A DNA stretch of 64,000 bases from Maribacter vaceletii (GCF_003634105.1 NZ_RBIQ01000011.1:62001-126000); one strand, 5' to 3'; positions 33,295 through 42,642 are shown, counted from the stretch's first letter. Made by a program: numbers and translations. The notes: generated by a model from the sequence alone, not told the origin.

Positions 33295-33313
33295 ATATTA
33301 GTATATAGCGTAA

Positions 33314-34141
33314 ATGAAATTAAATATAGCCATACAAGGAATAAAAGGGTCTAACCACCACCAAGTAGCAAAAGACTATTTTGGAGAGGATGTAAACTTG
33401 GTAGAATGTTTGTCTTTTGATTTTCTTGTAGATCAGTTATTACAAGGTACAGCAGATAAAGGGATTATGGCCATAGAAAATTCTATTGCAGGTTCTATTA
33501 TTCCTAATTACGCTTTAGTTTACCACAACAATTTGCATATAATAGGGGAACAGTACCTAAATATTCATCATAACCTTATGGTGTTAAAAGGGCAAAAAAT
33601 TGAAGATATTGATGAAGTTAGATCACACCCTATGGCATTGTTACAGTGTAAGGATTTTTTTAGAGCCTATCCCCATATAAAAATGGTAGAAGATGTAGAT
33701 ACGGCAGAAACTGCAAAACAAATACAAGAAAAGCAGTTAAAAAATATTGCGGCTATAGCCCCTAATGTAGCAGCAGAGCTATATGGTTTAGATATAATAG
33801 CACCGGAAATACAAACTATAAAAAATAATTCTACCAGATTTATTATAGTAAAAACAACCAATAAAGAATTACCTAAACAAGAAATTAACAAAGCGTCTAT
33901 ACGTTTTGTAACAGACCATAAAAGAGGAAGCTTAGCAGCCGTTTTAAATGTAATGAGCGATTGTAGGTTGAATTTAACTAAAATACAATCTCTCCCAATA
34001 ATAGAAACACCATGGAAGTATGCTTTTTTTGTAGATATTACTTTTGATAATTATAGTAATTTTGACAAAGCAAAATCGCTCTTAGAGATTATGGCAGAAG
34101 ATTTTAAAGTATTAGGAGAATATAAAAATGCAAGAGCATGA
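33314..34141 (+). CDS. pheA: Prephenate dehydratase (PheA)
   Basis: Converts prephenate to phenylpyruvate. 275 residues: catalytic PDT domain with MAIENSIAGSIIPNYALV (about 52-69) and the STRFIIV motif (about 173-179), then a C-terminal ACT domain (GSLAAVLNVMSDCRLNLTKIQSLP, about 200-223) that binds Phe for feedback inhibition. No chorismate mutase domain is fused to it; that activity sits on the DAHP synthase at the end of this operon. First enzyme gene after the attenuator; its stop overlaps the aminotransferase ATG by four bases. Confidence 0.95.
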   Translation: MKLNIAIQGIKGSNHHQVAKDYFGEDVNLVECLSFDFLVDQLLQGTADKGIMAIENSIAGSIIPNYALVYHNNLHIIGEQYLNIHHNLMVLKGQKIEDIDEVRSHPMALLQCKDFFRAYPHIKMVEDVDTAETAKQIQEKQLKNIAAIAPNVAAELYGLDIIAPEIQTIKNNSTRFIIVKTTNKELPKQEINKASIRFVTDHKRGSLAAVLNVMSDCRLNLTKIQSLPIIETPWKYAFFVDITFDNYSNFDKAKSLLEIMAEDFKVLGEYKNARA

Positions 34142-35283
34142 TTACTACTGCAGATAGATTAAAAACAGTTGAAGAATACTACTTTTCAAAAAAATTAAGG
34201 GAAGTACGTGGCTTAATAGCAGATGGTAAACCTATTATAAACATGGGTATAGGCAGCCCAGATTTGGCACCTTCTAAAGAAGTTATTACTGCGGTGACTA
34301 ATTCTTTAGAAGACGCAAATGCGCACCAGTACCAAAGCTACCAAGGGTTGCCAGAATTGCGTGAGGCAATTGCGGATTTTTATAATGCTAAGTTTAAAGT
34401 AGCGCTAAATCCTGTAAATGAAATTTTACCTTTAATGGGCTCTAAAGAAGGTATAATGCATATTTGCATGGCCTTTTTAAATCCTGGAGATCAAGTTTTA
34501 ATTCCAAATCCAGGATATCCAACCTATACTTCTGTAACTAAATTAGTTGGGGCAGAAGCAAAGCAATATAACTTATCTGCTAAAAATGGTTGGTTTCCAG
34601 ATTTAAAAACATTGGCAAAAGAAGATTTATCTAAAGTTAAACTAATGTGGGTAGGTTATCCGCATATGCCTACAGGAGCAACAGCATCTAAAGAACAGTT
34701 AAAAGAGCTTGTTCAATTTGCAAAGGAACATTCTATTTTGTTGGTAAATGATAACCCATATAGTTTTGTGTTGGGTACTAACCCTACCAGTATTTTGTCA
34801 ATTAAAGGCTCTAAAGAAGTAGTTCTGGAATTAAATTCTTTAAGCAAAACATTTAATATGGCTGGTTGGCGTGTAGGAATGGTTATGGGGAGTGCAGAAA
34901 ATATTAATGCTATTTTAAAAGTAAAGAGTAATATGGATTCTGGAATGTTTTACGGAATTCAAAAAGGAGCAATTGCAGCATTACAAAGCGGGGACGAATG
35001 GTTTAGTGGGTTAGATCAGGTATATACTTCGCGTAGAAATTTAATGTATCAATTAGCAGATAAGTTAAATTGTGAATATGATAAGAGCGCAGTAGGTATG
35101 TTTGTCTGGGCAAAACTTCCGTTGGGCATTGTATCTTCAGAAGATTTTGTAAATGAAGTTTTATACGATAAAGATATATTTATAGCCCCAGGAACTATAT
35201 TCGGTAGTAATGGTGAAGGCTACATTAGATTTTCATTATGCGTAACGGAAGAAAAAATAAAAGAAGCAATAGCAAGATTTTAA
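34138..35283 (+). CDS. Class I/II aminotransferase, probable aromatic aminotransferase
   Basis: 381-residue PLP aminotransferase. The lysine that binds PLP is in SLSKTFNMAGWRVG (about 240-253), with NMGIGSPDLAPS (about 36-47), YQSYQGLPELREAI (about 62-75) and the C-terminal IRFSLC Arg. Placed between pheA and tyrA, it is most likely the transaminase that makes Phe and Tyr from phenylpyruvate and hydroxyphenylpyruvate. Sequence alone resembles the LL-DAP/aspartate aminotransferase-like subgroup, so substrate choice rests on context. ATG overlaps the preceding stop; next gene follows after four bases. Confidence 0.88.
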   Translation: MITTADRLKTVEEYYFSKKLREVRGLIADGKPIINMGIGSPDLAPSKEVITAVTNSLEDANAHQYQSYQGLPELREAIADFYNAKFKVALNPVNEILPLMGSKEGIMHICMAFLNPGDQVLIPNPGYPTYTSVTKLVGAEAKQYNLSAKNGWFPDLKTLAKEDLSKVKLMWVGYPHMPTGATASKEQLKELVQFAKEHSILLVNDNPYSFVLGTNPTSILSIKGSKEVVLELNSLSKTFNMAGWRVGMVMGSAENINAILKVKSNMDSGMFYGIQKGAIAALQSGDEWFSGLDQVYTSRRNLMYQLADKLNCEYDKSAVGMFVWAKLPLGIVSSEDFVNEVLYDKDIFIAPGTIFGSNGEGYIRFSLCVTEEKIKEAIARF

Positions 35284-35287
35284 TAAA

Positions 35288-36154
35288 ATGAATGTATTTG
35301 TAATTGGTATAGGATTAATAGGTGGTTCCATGGTAAAAGACATTAAGCGCTTAATGCCTAATGTTACTATTTATGGGATTGATGCAAAACAGGAGCATAT
35401 AGATGAGGCATTGTCGTTAGGAATAATAGAAGAGCAAGCAAATTATAGTCAATTACCAATTGCAGATGTAGTAATTGTAAGTATTCCAGTAGACGCAATG
35501 ATTAAAGAGCTTCCAAAAATACTAGATGCAGTTAATGATGATTGTGTTGTTTTTGATGCAGGTTCTACTAAGCTACAAATATGTAAAGTATTAGATGAGC
35601 ACCCAAAAAGAAGAAATTTTTTGGCATGCCACCCTATTTCGGGGACGGAATTTTCAGGGCCATCAGCAGCAATTAATGGGTTGTATGAAGGGAAAACAAA
35701 TATTATTTGCGAAGTAGAAAAAACAGCTTTTAAATTACAAGAAAGAGCATTAGAGCTTTTTCAGACTTTAGGAATGCGTATTAGGTATATGAATCCAGAA
35801 GCGCATGATAAACATATAGCATATGTATCACATTTGTCACACATAAGTTCCTTTATGTTAGGAAAGACGGTTATTGAGAAAGAAAGAAATGAACGTGATA
35901 TTTTTGACATGGCGGGAAGTGGTTTTGAGAGCACAGTTCGTTTAGCAAAAAGTTCACCAGCTATGTGGACACCTATTTTTAAACAAAATAAAGAAAATGT
36001 GGTGGAAACTTTAGAAGGGTATATTAAGAACCTAACCGAATTTAAAAAGATGTTGTTGGCAGACGATTATGATGGAATTTATAATGAAATGAATAACACC
36101 AATAAAATAAAAGAAATATTAAACGGAATACCACAAACAAAGAATAAAGTATAA
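35288..36154 (+). CDS. tyrA: Prephenate dehydrogenase (TyrA)
   Basis: 288-residue NAD(P)-dependent enzyme giving 4-hydroxyphenylpyruvate. Rossmann start VIGIGLIGGSMVKDIKR (about 4-20), the substrate segment ACHPISGTEFSGPSAA (about 115-130) with the conserved His, and AYVSHLSHISSFMLG (about 179-193) with catalytic His. No ACT domain is present, so Tyr feedback may act at DAHP synthase or through the operon's attenuator. Confidence 0.93.
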   Translation: MNVFVIGIGLIGGSMVKDIKRLMPNVTIYGIDAKQEHIDEALSLGIIEEQANYSQLPIADVVIVSIPVDAMIKELPKILDAVNDDCVVFDAGSTKLQICKVLDEHPKRRNFLACHPISGTEFSGPSAAINGLYEGKTNIICEVEKTAFKLQERALELFQTLGMRIRYMNPEAHDKHIAYVSHLSHISSFMLGKTVIEKERNERDIFDMAGSGFESTVRLAKSSPAMWTPIFKQNKENVVETLEGYIKNLTEFKKMLLADDYDGIYNEMNNTNKIKEILNGIPQTKNKV

Positions 36155-36159
36155 GTAAA

Positions 36160-37242
36160 ATGAAGAATTCAAAAGAAATGAGAACATGGTTGGATGACAT
36201 GCAGCTAGATCATCCACTAGTAATAGCAGGGCCATGTAGTGCTGAAACAGAAGAGCAAGTTTTAAAAATTGCTCATGAATTAAAGGATACCGATGTAAGT
36301 TATTACAGAGCAGGTATCTGGAAGCCAAGAACTCGTCCAGGGAATTTTGAAGGCGTAGGTATTTTAGGGCTTAAATGGCTACAAAAAGTAAAAGCAGAAA
36401 CAGGTATGAAAACCTGTACTGAAGTTGCAAATAGAGCACACGTAGAACTGGCTTTAGAACATGATATTGATTTATTATGGATTGGTGCTCGTACTTCTGT
36501 AAGTCCGTTTATCATGCAAGAAATTGCAGATGCACTAGCAGGTACAGACAAAATAGTTCTAGTAAAGAATCCAATTAACCCAGATTTATCATTATGGTTA
36601 GGTGGTATAGAGCGTTTGCATACTGCGGGTATTAAAAATTTAGGAGCAATACACAGAGGTTTCTCTACCTATGAGAAAACTAAATATAGAAACATTCCGG
36701 AATGGCAATTAGCTATTGAGTTTAAAAACAAATTTCCAGATTTACCATTAATAAACGATCCATCGCATATTACAGGTAATAGAGAAATGATTTTTGATGT
36801 TTCGCAAACTGCATTAGATCTTAATTTTGATGGACTAATGATAGAAACACATTTTGATCCAGATAATGCTTGGAGTGATGCTGCGCAGCAGGTTACACCA
36901 ACAAAACTAGTTCAAATAATGAAAGATTTAAAAATTAGAAAAGAATCTGATCCAGAAGCAGAGTATAATAAAGAGTTAACAAATTTACGTGCACAGATTG
37001 ATGTTATTGATAATCAATTAATAGAATCTTTAGGGAAGCGTATGAAGATTTCTGATAGTATTGGAAAACTTAAAAAAGAGAAAAACGTTGCAGTATTACA
37101 AAGCAATCGTTGGAACCAGATTTTAGGCGCTATGATTTTAGAAGGAGAATCTAAAGGATTAAGTGAGGAGTTTGTTTTAAGAATGTTTAAAGCAATTCAC
37201 CAAGAGTCTATCAATCATCAAGAGAAGATTGTAAATAACTAA
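36160..37242 (+). CDS. Bifunctional DAHP synthase / chorismate mutase
   Basis: 360 residues. N-terminal type I-beta DAHP synthase (VIAGPCSAETEEQVL at about 21-35, GIWKPRTRPGNFEGVG at 48-63, DPSHITGNREM at 207-217, GLMIETHFDP at 226-235) condenses erythrose-4-P with PEP. From about residue 268 a fused AroQ chorismate mutase follows (LRAQIDVIDNQLIESLGKRMKISDSIG, then LQSNRWNQIL). The order is synthase-mutase, as in the Porphyromonas gingivalis enzyme and opposite to the Bacillus mutase-synthase. It gives the operon both the entry step and the branch step to prephenate. Last gene before a strong terminator. Confidence 0.93.
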   Translation: MKNSKEMRTWLDDMQLDHPLVIAGPCSAETEEQVLKIAHELKDTDVSYYRAGIWKPRTRPGNFEGVGILGLKWLQKVKAETGMKTCTEVANRAHVELALEHDIDLLWIGARTSVSPFIMQEIADALAGTDKIVLVKNPINPDLSLWLGGIERLHTAGIKNLGAIHRGFSTYEKTKYRNIPEWQLAIEFKNKFPDLPLINDPSHITGNREMIFDVSQTALDLNFDGLMIETHFDPDNAWSDAAQQVTPTKLVQIMKDLKIRKESDPEAEYNKELTNLRAQIDVIDNQLIESLGKRMKISDSIGKLKKEKNVAVLQSNRWNQILGAMILEGESKGLSEEFVLRMFKAIHQESINHQEKIVNN

Positions 37243-37248
37243 ACAATT

Positions 37249-37284
37249 AAAATCCCGACTTAATTAAGTCGGGATTTTTTTTTT
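37249..37284. terminator. Terminator of the aromatic operon
   Basis: AATCCCGACTTA and TAAGTCGGGATT form a near-perfect palindrome followed by ten T; A-run on the other side makes it usable by the convergent gene. Confidence 0.92.
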
Positions 37285-37723
37285 ACTTCTTAAAAATATA
37301 ACGAGTAATAAAAATACCTTGTCCATCTTTATCTCCAGCATCACTCTCAACTGCGCTAACCACATGTATTAGTTGCCAACCTTCCTCAGACATTTTGTTA
37401 AGCTTAGAAGATATAACAGCATCATTAGCAGCAATGTTCTGAAAACGTATTCCGGTAATATTGTAAAAATTCAGCAATTTTGTTTCTTCAAAATTCTTTA
37501 CTCTAATATCCTTCCTTTTAGATTTATTCCGAGTATTATCTTCCTCTGTTTGGGTAGAAGTATATTCTTTATAATTTTTTTCTTCTTTTGCCTCAATAAT
37601 CCTAGAACGCCCCATACCACTTGGAACAATAGACTCTACACTTGTAATTACTTTAAATTCCTGCGCATTAGTTTCTATAAAACATGTTAAAGCTAATGCA
37701 ATACCTAATATTATTTTTTTCAT
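37283..37723 (-). CDS. Secreted hypothetical protein
   Basis: 146 residues from the ATG at 37723; the frame extends upstream to 37768 but the signal peptide MKKIILGIALALTCFIETNAQ starts here. After cleavage the rest is charged and lysine-rich, ending with LNKMSEEGWQLIHVVSAVE, which is like the DUF4177-type pattern of small GWxxV proteins, and GQGIFITRYIFKK. No lipobox. Monocistronic, convergent with the aromatic operon. Function unknown. Confidence 0.7.
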   Translation of the reverse strand: MKKIILGIALALTCFIETNAQEFKVITSVESIVPSGMGRSRIIEAKEEKNYKEYTSTQTEEDNTRNKSKRKDIRVKNFEETKLLNFYNITGIRFQNIAANDAVISSKLNKMSEEGWQLIHVVSAVESDAGDKDGQGIFITRYIFKK

Positions 37724-37953
37724 TGTATTGTTTATTTTAAAGACAAAATAAATTCTAATGGGTTGCATCTTAAGAATAGTTTTTTATTTATGTGTAAAAA
37801 AATTGGAGTATACTTTGGGTAAAATAAACTTAAAAAGCAGTCAATTATGTAATAAAGCATACAAGCTATACATTACTAAGTGTATAAATACTTTATAATA
37901 AATATTTTCGTTTGCTATAAACAACAAGGCATTATGCCAATAAAAAACCAAAA

Positions 37954-38298
37954 ATGAAACCACAAAACAACCAAGCTGTGAGTAAGTTAATTTTTAAATC
38001 AATCTTAAGCATGCTTTTTTTAATGCTATTTGTTAATTGTTCTAAGAACCCAATAAAATGTTTAAATGGTAGCTGGGCGCAAGATGTAGCTTCAGATTTA
38101 GAAGCTTGGACAGATGCATTTAACAAATATGAAGAAAACCCTACAGTAGAAAATTGTAATAGTTATAAAGGTGCTCTTAATAATTATATAAATGCACTAG
38201 AAGATGTTGAAGATTGCTATGGAGGTCTTGCCGATTTTGATGGAGACTTTGATGATGCCAAAGAGGAACTAAATGATATTGACTGCACAGAAAATTAA
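37954..38298 (+). CDS. Small cysteine-containing lipoprotein
   Basis: 114 residues; signal region ending LMLFVNC with lipidated C29 (a rather long n-region of 15 residues). The mature part is acidic with four further cysteines (KCLNGSW, ENCNSY, EDCYGGL, DIDCTEN) spaced to allow two disulfides, and looks helical (SDLEAWTDAFNKYEENPTVENC). Not recognised beyond that. Followed by a terminator. Confidence 0.65.
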   Translation: MKPQNNQAVSKLIFKSILSMLFLMLFVNCSKNPIKCLNGSWAQDVASDLEAWTDAFNKYEENPTVENCNSYKGALNNYINALEDVEDCYGGLADFDGDFDDAKEELNDIDCTEN

Positions 38299-38347
38299 AA
38301 CTTTACCAAAGAGAAATAACTTTCTTTTAAATAAGTAATGCAATAGG

Positions 38348-38387
38348 GCGACCAATTATAATCTAAACAATTATTGGTCGCTTTTTT
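38348..38387 (+). terminator. Terminator after the small lipoprotein gene
   Basis: GCGACCAAT (38348-38356) and ATTGGTCGC (38373-38381) pair, followed by TTTTTT. Confidence 0.88.
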
Positions 38388-38480
38388 GTTTAAGTTCTTA
38401 GAGTTTATGAAATAGAAAAATTAGGAATGTAAAACAATTTAAAAACTAATATTGTTTCTTTGCAGCTCTAATTACTATTA

Positions 38481-39434
38481 ATGAAAGGAATTGTTTATAA
38501 ATCTACAGGGAGCTGGTTTACCATTAAAGCAAAAGATGGTACGTTCTATGATTGTAGAATAAAAGGAAAATTCCGAATTAAAGGTATAAAAAGTACCAAC
38601 CCTGTTGCCGTTGGCGATTCTGTAGAATTTTCAATAGAAAATATAGGAGATGAAACTGTTGGTATAATTACGGAGATTAAAGACCGTAAGAATTATATAA
38701 TTAGAAAATCGGTAAACCTATCTAAGCAAACACATATAATTGCTGCAAATTTAGATCAGGTTTTTTTAATGGTTACCTTAAATAACCCCCCGACGCATAC
38801 AGCATTTATAGACCGTTTTTTGGTAACTGCAGAAGCTTATGATGTTCCTACGGTATTATTATTTAATAAGATAGATACGTATAATGAAGAGGAACTACTA
38901 GAAATAAAATATTTAGCAGCTTTATATCGTAAAATAGGCTACACTTGTATTGGTATATCGGCAAAAACAGGAAAAAACATTGATAAAGTAAAGGCATTAA
39001 TGCAAGGAAAAATATCTATGTTTTCAGGGCATTCTGGTGTAGGTAAATCTACATTGGTAAATGTTATAGAACCAAACTTAGCTATAAAAACTACCGAAAT
39101 ATCTAAGCAACATTTACAAGGGCAACATACAACAACATTTGCAGAAATGTTTGATTTAAGTTTTGATGCTCAGATAATAGATACTCCAGGTATTAAAGGT
39201 TTTGGAATTGTAGATATGGAGAAAGAGGAAATTGGAGACTACTTTCCTGAGATTTTTGAGAATAAGGGTAATTGTAAATTCAATAATTGCTTACATATAG
39301 ATGAGCCTAAGTGTGCAATAAAAGAAGCTTTAGAAAAAGATGAAATTGCATGGAGTAGATACAGGAGTTATGTACAAATGGTTTCAGGAGAAGACGAGAA
39401 TTATAGAGTAGATATTCATTCCGTGAAAAAATGA
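38481..39434 (+). CDS. rsgA: Ribosome small subunit-dependent GTPase A (RsgA)
   Basis: 30S maturation GTPase with circularly permuted G domain. 317 residues: N-terminal OB-fold (about 1-70), G4 NKID (about 132), P-loop GHSGVGKST (about 188-196), G3 DTPG (about 234), and a C-terminal zinc motif NCKFNNCLHIDEPKCAIK (Cys, Cys, His, Cys). Overlaps dtd by four bases, so the two are co-translated. Confidence 0.95.
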   Translation: MKGIVYKSTGSWFTIKAKDGTFYDCRIKGKFRIKGIKSTNPVAVGDSVEFSIENIGDETVGIITEIKDRKNYIIRKSVNLSKQTHIIAANLDQVFLMVTLNNPPTHTAFIDRFLVTAEAYDVPTVLLFNKIDTYNEEELLEIKYLAALYRKIGYTCIGISAKTGKNIDKVKALMQGKISMFSGHSGVGKSTLVNVIEPNLAIKTTEISKQHLQGQHTTTFAEMFDLSFDAQIIDTPGIKGFGIVDMEKEEIGDYFPEIFENKGNCKFNNCLHIDEPKCAIKEALEKDEIAWSRYRSYVQMVSGEDENYRVDIHSVKK

Positions 39435-39883
39435 GAGCAATTGTACAAAGAGTTTCTAGAGCTAGTGTAACGGTAGAGGAACAAAAAATAGCTTCTATAA
39501 ATAAAGGGGTGTTAATTCTTTTGGGTATAGAAGATTCCGATAGTAAGGAAGATATAGATTGGCTCTCTAGAAAAATAGCAAATCTTAGAATTTTTAACGA
39601 TAGTGAAGGAGTAATGAATAAATCTTTACTTGATATTTTAGGAGATGCAATTGTAGTTTCTCAATTTACCTTATTTGCTGCAACAAAAAAAGGAAACAGG
39701 CCGTCTTATATAAAAGCTGCAAGACCAGAAGTAGCAATACCAAAATATAAAACATTTATTGCTGCCTTAGAATTAAATCTTGGAAAAAAAGTAGGAACAG
39801 GCGTTTTTGGTGCAGATATGAAAGTAGACCTACTAAACGATGGCCCTGTTACTATAATTATGGATACAAAAAATAAAGAATAA
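39431..39883 (+). CDS. dtd: D-aminoacyl-tRNA deacylase
   Basis: 150-residue editing enzyme that removes D-amino acids from tRNA. MRAIVQRVSRASVTVE at the start, SQFTLFA (about 77-83) and the cross-subunit NDGPVTIIMD (about 136-145) with Gly-cisPro are diagnostic. Shares bases with both neighbours: overlap four with rsgA, one with the next gene. Confidence 0.96.
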   Translation: MRAIVQRVSRASVTVEEQKIASINKGVLILLGIEDSDSKEDIDWLSRKIANLRIFNDSEGVMNKSLLDILGDAIVVSQFTLFAATKKGNRPSYIKAARPEVAIPKYKTFIAALELNLGKKVGTGVFGADMKVDLLNDGPVTIIMDTKNKE

Positions 39884-40209
39884 TGAGTATAGCTGTAGCC
39901 CAAAAAGAAGTAGATAATTGGATAAAAGAACACGGAGTTCGTTATTTTAATGAGCTTACTAATATGGCACAACTTACGGAAGAAGTAGGGGAAGTTGCTC
40001 GTATAATTGCTCGTAGGTATGGAGAGCAAAGCGAAAAGGAGTCAGACAAAAGCAAAGATTTAGGCGAAGAATTGGCAGATGTTATGTTTGTAGTACTCTG
40101 TTTGGCAAACCAAACAGGAGTAGATTTACAACAAGCTTTTGATAAAAAGTTAGAATTAAAAACAAAGCGCGATCATGACCGCCATCACAACAATAAAAAG
40201 CTTAAATAG
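39883..40209 (+). CDS. MazG-like nucleotide pyrophosphohydrolase
   Basis: 108 residues, all-alpha MazG/dUTPase-type fold. Metal-binding EEVGEVARIIARRYG (about 30-44) and EELADVMFVVLCLANQ (about 62-77) give the ExxE...ExxD pattern. Hydrolyses non-canonical or surplus nucleoside triphosphates; exact substrate unknown. Third gene of the rsgA-dtd set. Confidence 0.88.
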   Translation: MSIAVAQKEVDNWIKEHGVRYFNELTNMAQLTEEVGEVARIIARRYGEQSEKESDKSKDLGEELADVMFVVLCLANQTGVDLQQAFDKKLELKTKRDHDRHHNNKKLK

Positions 40210-40212
40210 TAC

Positions 40213-40220
40213 TATCTTTG
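40213..40220 (+). promoter_or_regulatory. -7 promoter element of aroA
   Basis: TATCTTTG, exact TAnnTTTG, three bases after the MazG-like gene stop and 27 bases before the aroA start; no clear -33. Confidence 0.5.
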
Positions 40221-40246
40221 ACGCTCGTTTTTAACACACTTTAGTT

Positions 40247-41476
40247 TTGAAATTACATATCTCCAAACCAGTATCTAATTTAATAAAAGAAAGCATAAAA
40301 ATTACAGGCTCCAAGAGTGAGTCTAACCGTTCTCTTTTATTAAAAGCCCTGTATTCTTCAATAAATATTAGCAACATATCTAATTCAGATGATGCAATTG
40401 TAATGGAAAAAGGATTGCAAATAACTACTGGTGAAGTAGATATTCATCATGCAGGTACAGCAATGCGTTTTTTAACTAGTTATTTTGCTACGCAAGAAGG
40501 CAAAGAGATTACTTTAACGGGGTCGCAACGTATGACGGAGCGTCCTATAAAAGTTTTGGTAGAAGCATTACAAAGCTTAGGAGCAGATATTTCTTATGTT
40601 AAAAATGAAGGATACCCTCCAATACATATCAAAGGAAAAAAAATAACAAAGAATAAGGTTAGTTTACCTGCAGATATTAGTAGCCAGTATATATCTTCTT
40701 TATTACTTACAGCGCCTAGTTTAGAAAACGGTATAGAGTTAGAGTTAGTTGGTAAAATAACTTCTGTACCTTATATTAAAATGACACTAGCGCTTTTAAG
40801 TCAAATAGGGGTAGAGAGTAGTTTTGTAGGTAATACAATTACAGTTTCGTCTAAAAAAGAAGTAGCGACCACAAATTTGGTTGTAGAATCAGATTGGAGC
40901 TCGGCATCTTATTACTATGGTTTAATTGCTTTAAGTGATGTAGGTTCACAAATAACCTTATCGGCTTACAAAGAAAATAGCCTCCAAGGAGACAGTGTGT
41001 TAGCAAAAATATATACAGATTTTGGTGTACAAACTACATTTAAGGAAAATCAAATTGTATTAGAAAAAATACAGAAAGAACAATTACCAAAAGTTATTAT
41101 AGATTTAGCAAATGCACCAGACATAGCACAAACTATAGCGGTTACATGTTTTGGATTAGGGGTAGCATGCCATTTAACAGGCCTGCATACATTAAAAATT
41201 AAAGAGACAGACCGTTTAGAAGCGTTACATACAGAGCTATCTAAGCTTGGTGCTAATATAACGGTTACTAATGAAGCATTATCACTAGAACCTTCAGAAA
41301 ATATAATTCCTGATGTGGCTATAGATACCTATAATGACCATAGAATGGCAATGGCGTTTGGTCCTTTAGCATTAAAAACTAGCTTGTTTATAAATGATGC
41401 AGGGGTAGTTTCTAAGTCTTATCCAGATTATTGGGAAGACTTTAAGCGCTTAGGAATAGTAATAAAAGAAGCATAA
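40247..41476 (+). CDS. aroA: 3-phosphoshikimate 1-carboxyvinyltransferase (EPSP synthase)
   Basis: 409-residue shikimate pathway enzyme making EPSP. From a TTG start: ITGSKSESNRSLLLKAL (about 20-36) is the shikimate-phosphate/PEP loop, HHAGTAMRFLTSYFA (about 65-79) follows, then ERPIKVLVEALQSLGA, ALANAPDIAQT-type segment and the KETDRLEAL motif near the C-terminus with NDHRMAMAFG. Slightly shorter than the E. coli protein (427). The LTSYFA loop lacks the usual GNAGTxxR wording (here HHAGTAMR). Supplies the aromatic pathway though separate from the pheA operon. Confidence 0.93.
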   Translation: MKLHISKPVSNLIKESIKITGSKSESNRSLLLKALYSSINISNISNSDDAIVMEKGLQITTGEVDIHHAGTAMRFLTSYFATQEGKEITLTGSQRMTERPIKVLVEALQSLGADISYVKNEGYPPIHIKGKKITKNKVSLPADISSQYISSLLLTAPSLENGIELELVGKITSVPYIKMTLALLSQIGVESSFVGNTITVSSKKEVATTNLVVESDWSSASYYYGLIALSDVGSQITLSAYKENSLQGDSVLAKIYTDFGVQTTFKENQIVLEKIQKEQLPKVIIDLANAPDIAQTIAVTCFGLGVACHLTGLHTLKIKETDRLEALHTELSKLGANITVTNEALSLEPSENIIPDVAIDTYNDHRMAMAFGPLALKTSLFINDAGVVSKSYPDYWEDFKRLGIVIKEA

Positions 41477-41498
41477 TACTATTTAATTACGGTTTTAC

Positions 41499-41530
41499 TT
41501 GACAACCCCTCCCTTGAGGTTGTATATTTG
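41499..41530 (+). promoter_or_regulatory. Promoter of queA
   Basis: TTG (41499-41501) and TATATTTG (41523-41530, exact TAnnTTTG) with 21 bases between. Start about 28 bases before the ATG. Confidence 0.7.
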
Positions 41531-41564
41531 CCGTCTTGAAAAATCGCTAATAAAAACTTTATAG

Positions 41565-42614
41565 ATGAAATTATCAAACTTCAATTTTGAATTACCAGAG
41601 GAGTTACTAGCAGAGTATCCTGCAGAACACAGAGACGAATCTAAATTAATGGTAGTTCATAGAGAAACCGGTAAAATTGAGCATAAAATGTTTAAGGACC
41701 TTATTAATTATTTTGATGAGGGAGATGTAATGGTGCTTAATAATACAAAGGTTTTTCCTGCTAGATTATACGGAAACAAAGAAAAAACTGGCGCAAGAAT
41801 AGAAGTGTTTTTATTACGCGAACTTAATGAAGAACAGCGTTTATGGGATGTTTTAGTAGATCCTGCTCGTAAAATACGTATTGGAAACAAATTGTATTTT
41901 GGAGATGATGAAACTCTAGTAGCAGAAGTTATAGATAATACTACATCTAGAGGAAGAACATTACGTTTTTTATATGATGGTTCTTATTTAGATTTTAGAA
42001 GAAAACTTAGAGATTTAGGAGAAACACCACTTCCTAAATATATAAAAAGAGAAGTAGAGGAGAATGATGAAGAAAGATACCAGACCATATATGCTAAGCA
42101 CGAAGGTGCTGTTGCAGCTCCAACTGCAGGTTTGCATTTCTCTAAACACTTATTAAAACGTTTGGAGATTAAAGGGGTAGACTTTGCAGAATTAACATTA
42201 CACGTTGGTTTAGGTACTTTTAACCCAGTAGAGGTAGAAGATTTGTCTAAACATAAAATGGATAGCGAAGAGTTAATTATAGATGAAAAAGCTACAGAAG
42301 TAGTTAACAATGCTAAGACCAATAAAAGAAAAGTTTGTGCGGTAGGTACTACTGCAATGAGAGGTTTAGAAAGTGCAGTATCATCGAACCAAACATTAAA
42401 TACGTATGAAGGTTGGACAAATAAATTTATTTTTCCTCCTTATGACTTTAGTATTGCAAACTGTATGATAACTAACTTTCATTTGCCAAAATCTACCTTA
42501 ATGATGATGGTGTCTGCATTTGCAGGTCATGATTTAATGAAAAAAGCATATAAAGAAGCAATCTTAGAAAGCTATAAGTTTTATTCTTATGGTGATGCTA
42601 TGCTTATAATATAA
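41565..42614 (+). CDS. queA: S-adenosylmethionine:tRNA ribosyltransferase-isomerase (QueA)
   Basis: Builds epoxyqueuosine in tRNA from 7-aminomethyl-deazaguanine using the ribosyl group of SAM. 349 residues: [22 protein letters not shown] near the start, [12 protein letters not shown] (about 59-70), [14 protein letters not shown] (about 180-193) and LHVGLGTF (about 217-224). It has its own promoter and terminator, thus a single-gene unit. Confidence 0.96.
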   Translation: MKLSNFNFELPEELLAEYPAEHRDESKLMVVHRETGKIEHKMFKDLINYFDEGDVMVLNNTKVFPARLYGNKEKTGARIEVFLLRELNEEQRLWDVLVDPARKIRIGNKLYFGDDETLVAEVIDNTTSRGRTLRFLYDGSYLDFRRKLRDLGETPLPKYIKREVEENDEERYQTIYAKHEGAVAAPTAGLHFSKHLLKRLEIKGVDFAELTLHVGLGTFNPVEVEDLSKHKMDSEELIIDEKATEVVNNAKTNKRKVCAVGTTAMRGLESAVSSNQTLNTYEGWTNKFIFPPYDFSIANCMITNFHLPKSTLMMMVSAFAGHDLMKKAYKEAILESYKFYSYGDAMLII

Positions 42615-42642
42615 GTATATTCCTTTTAAAAGGAATAATTAG

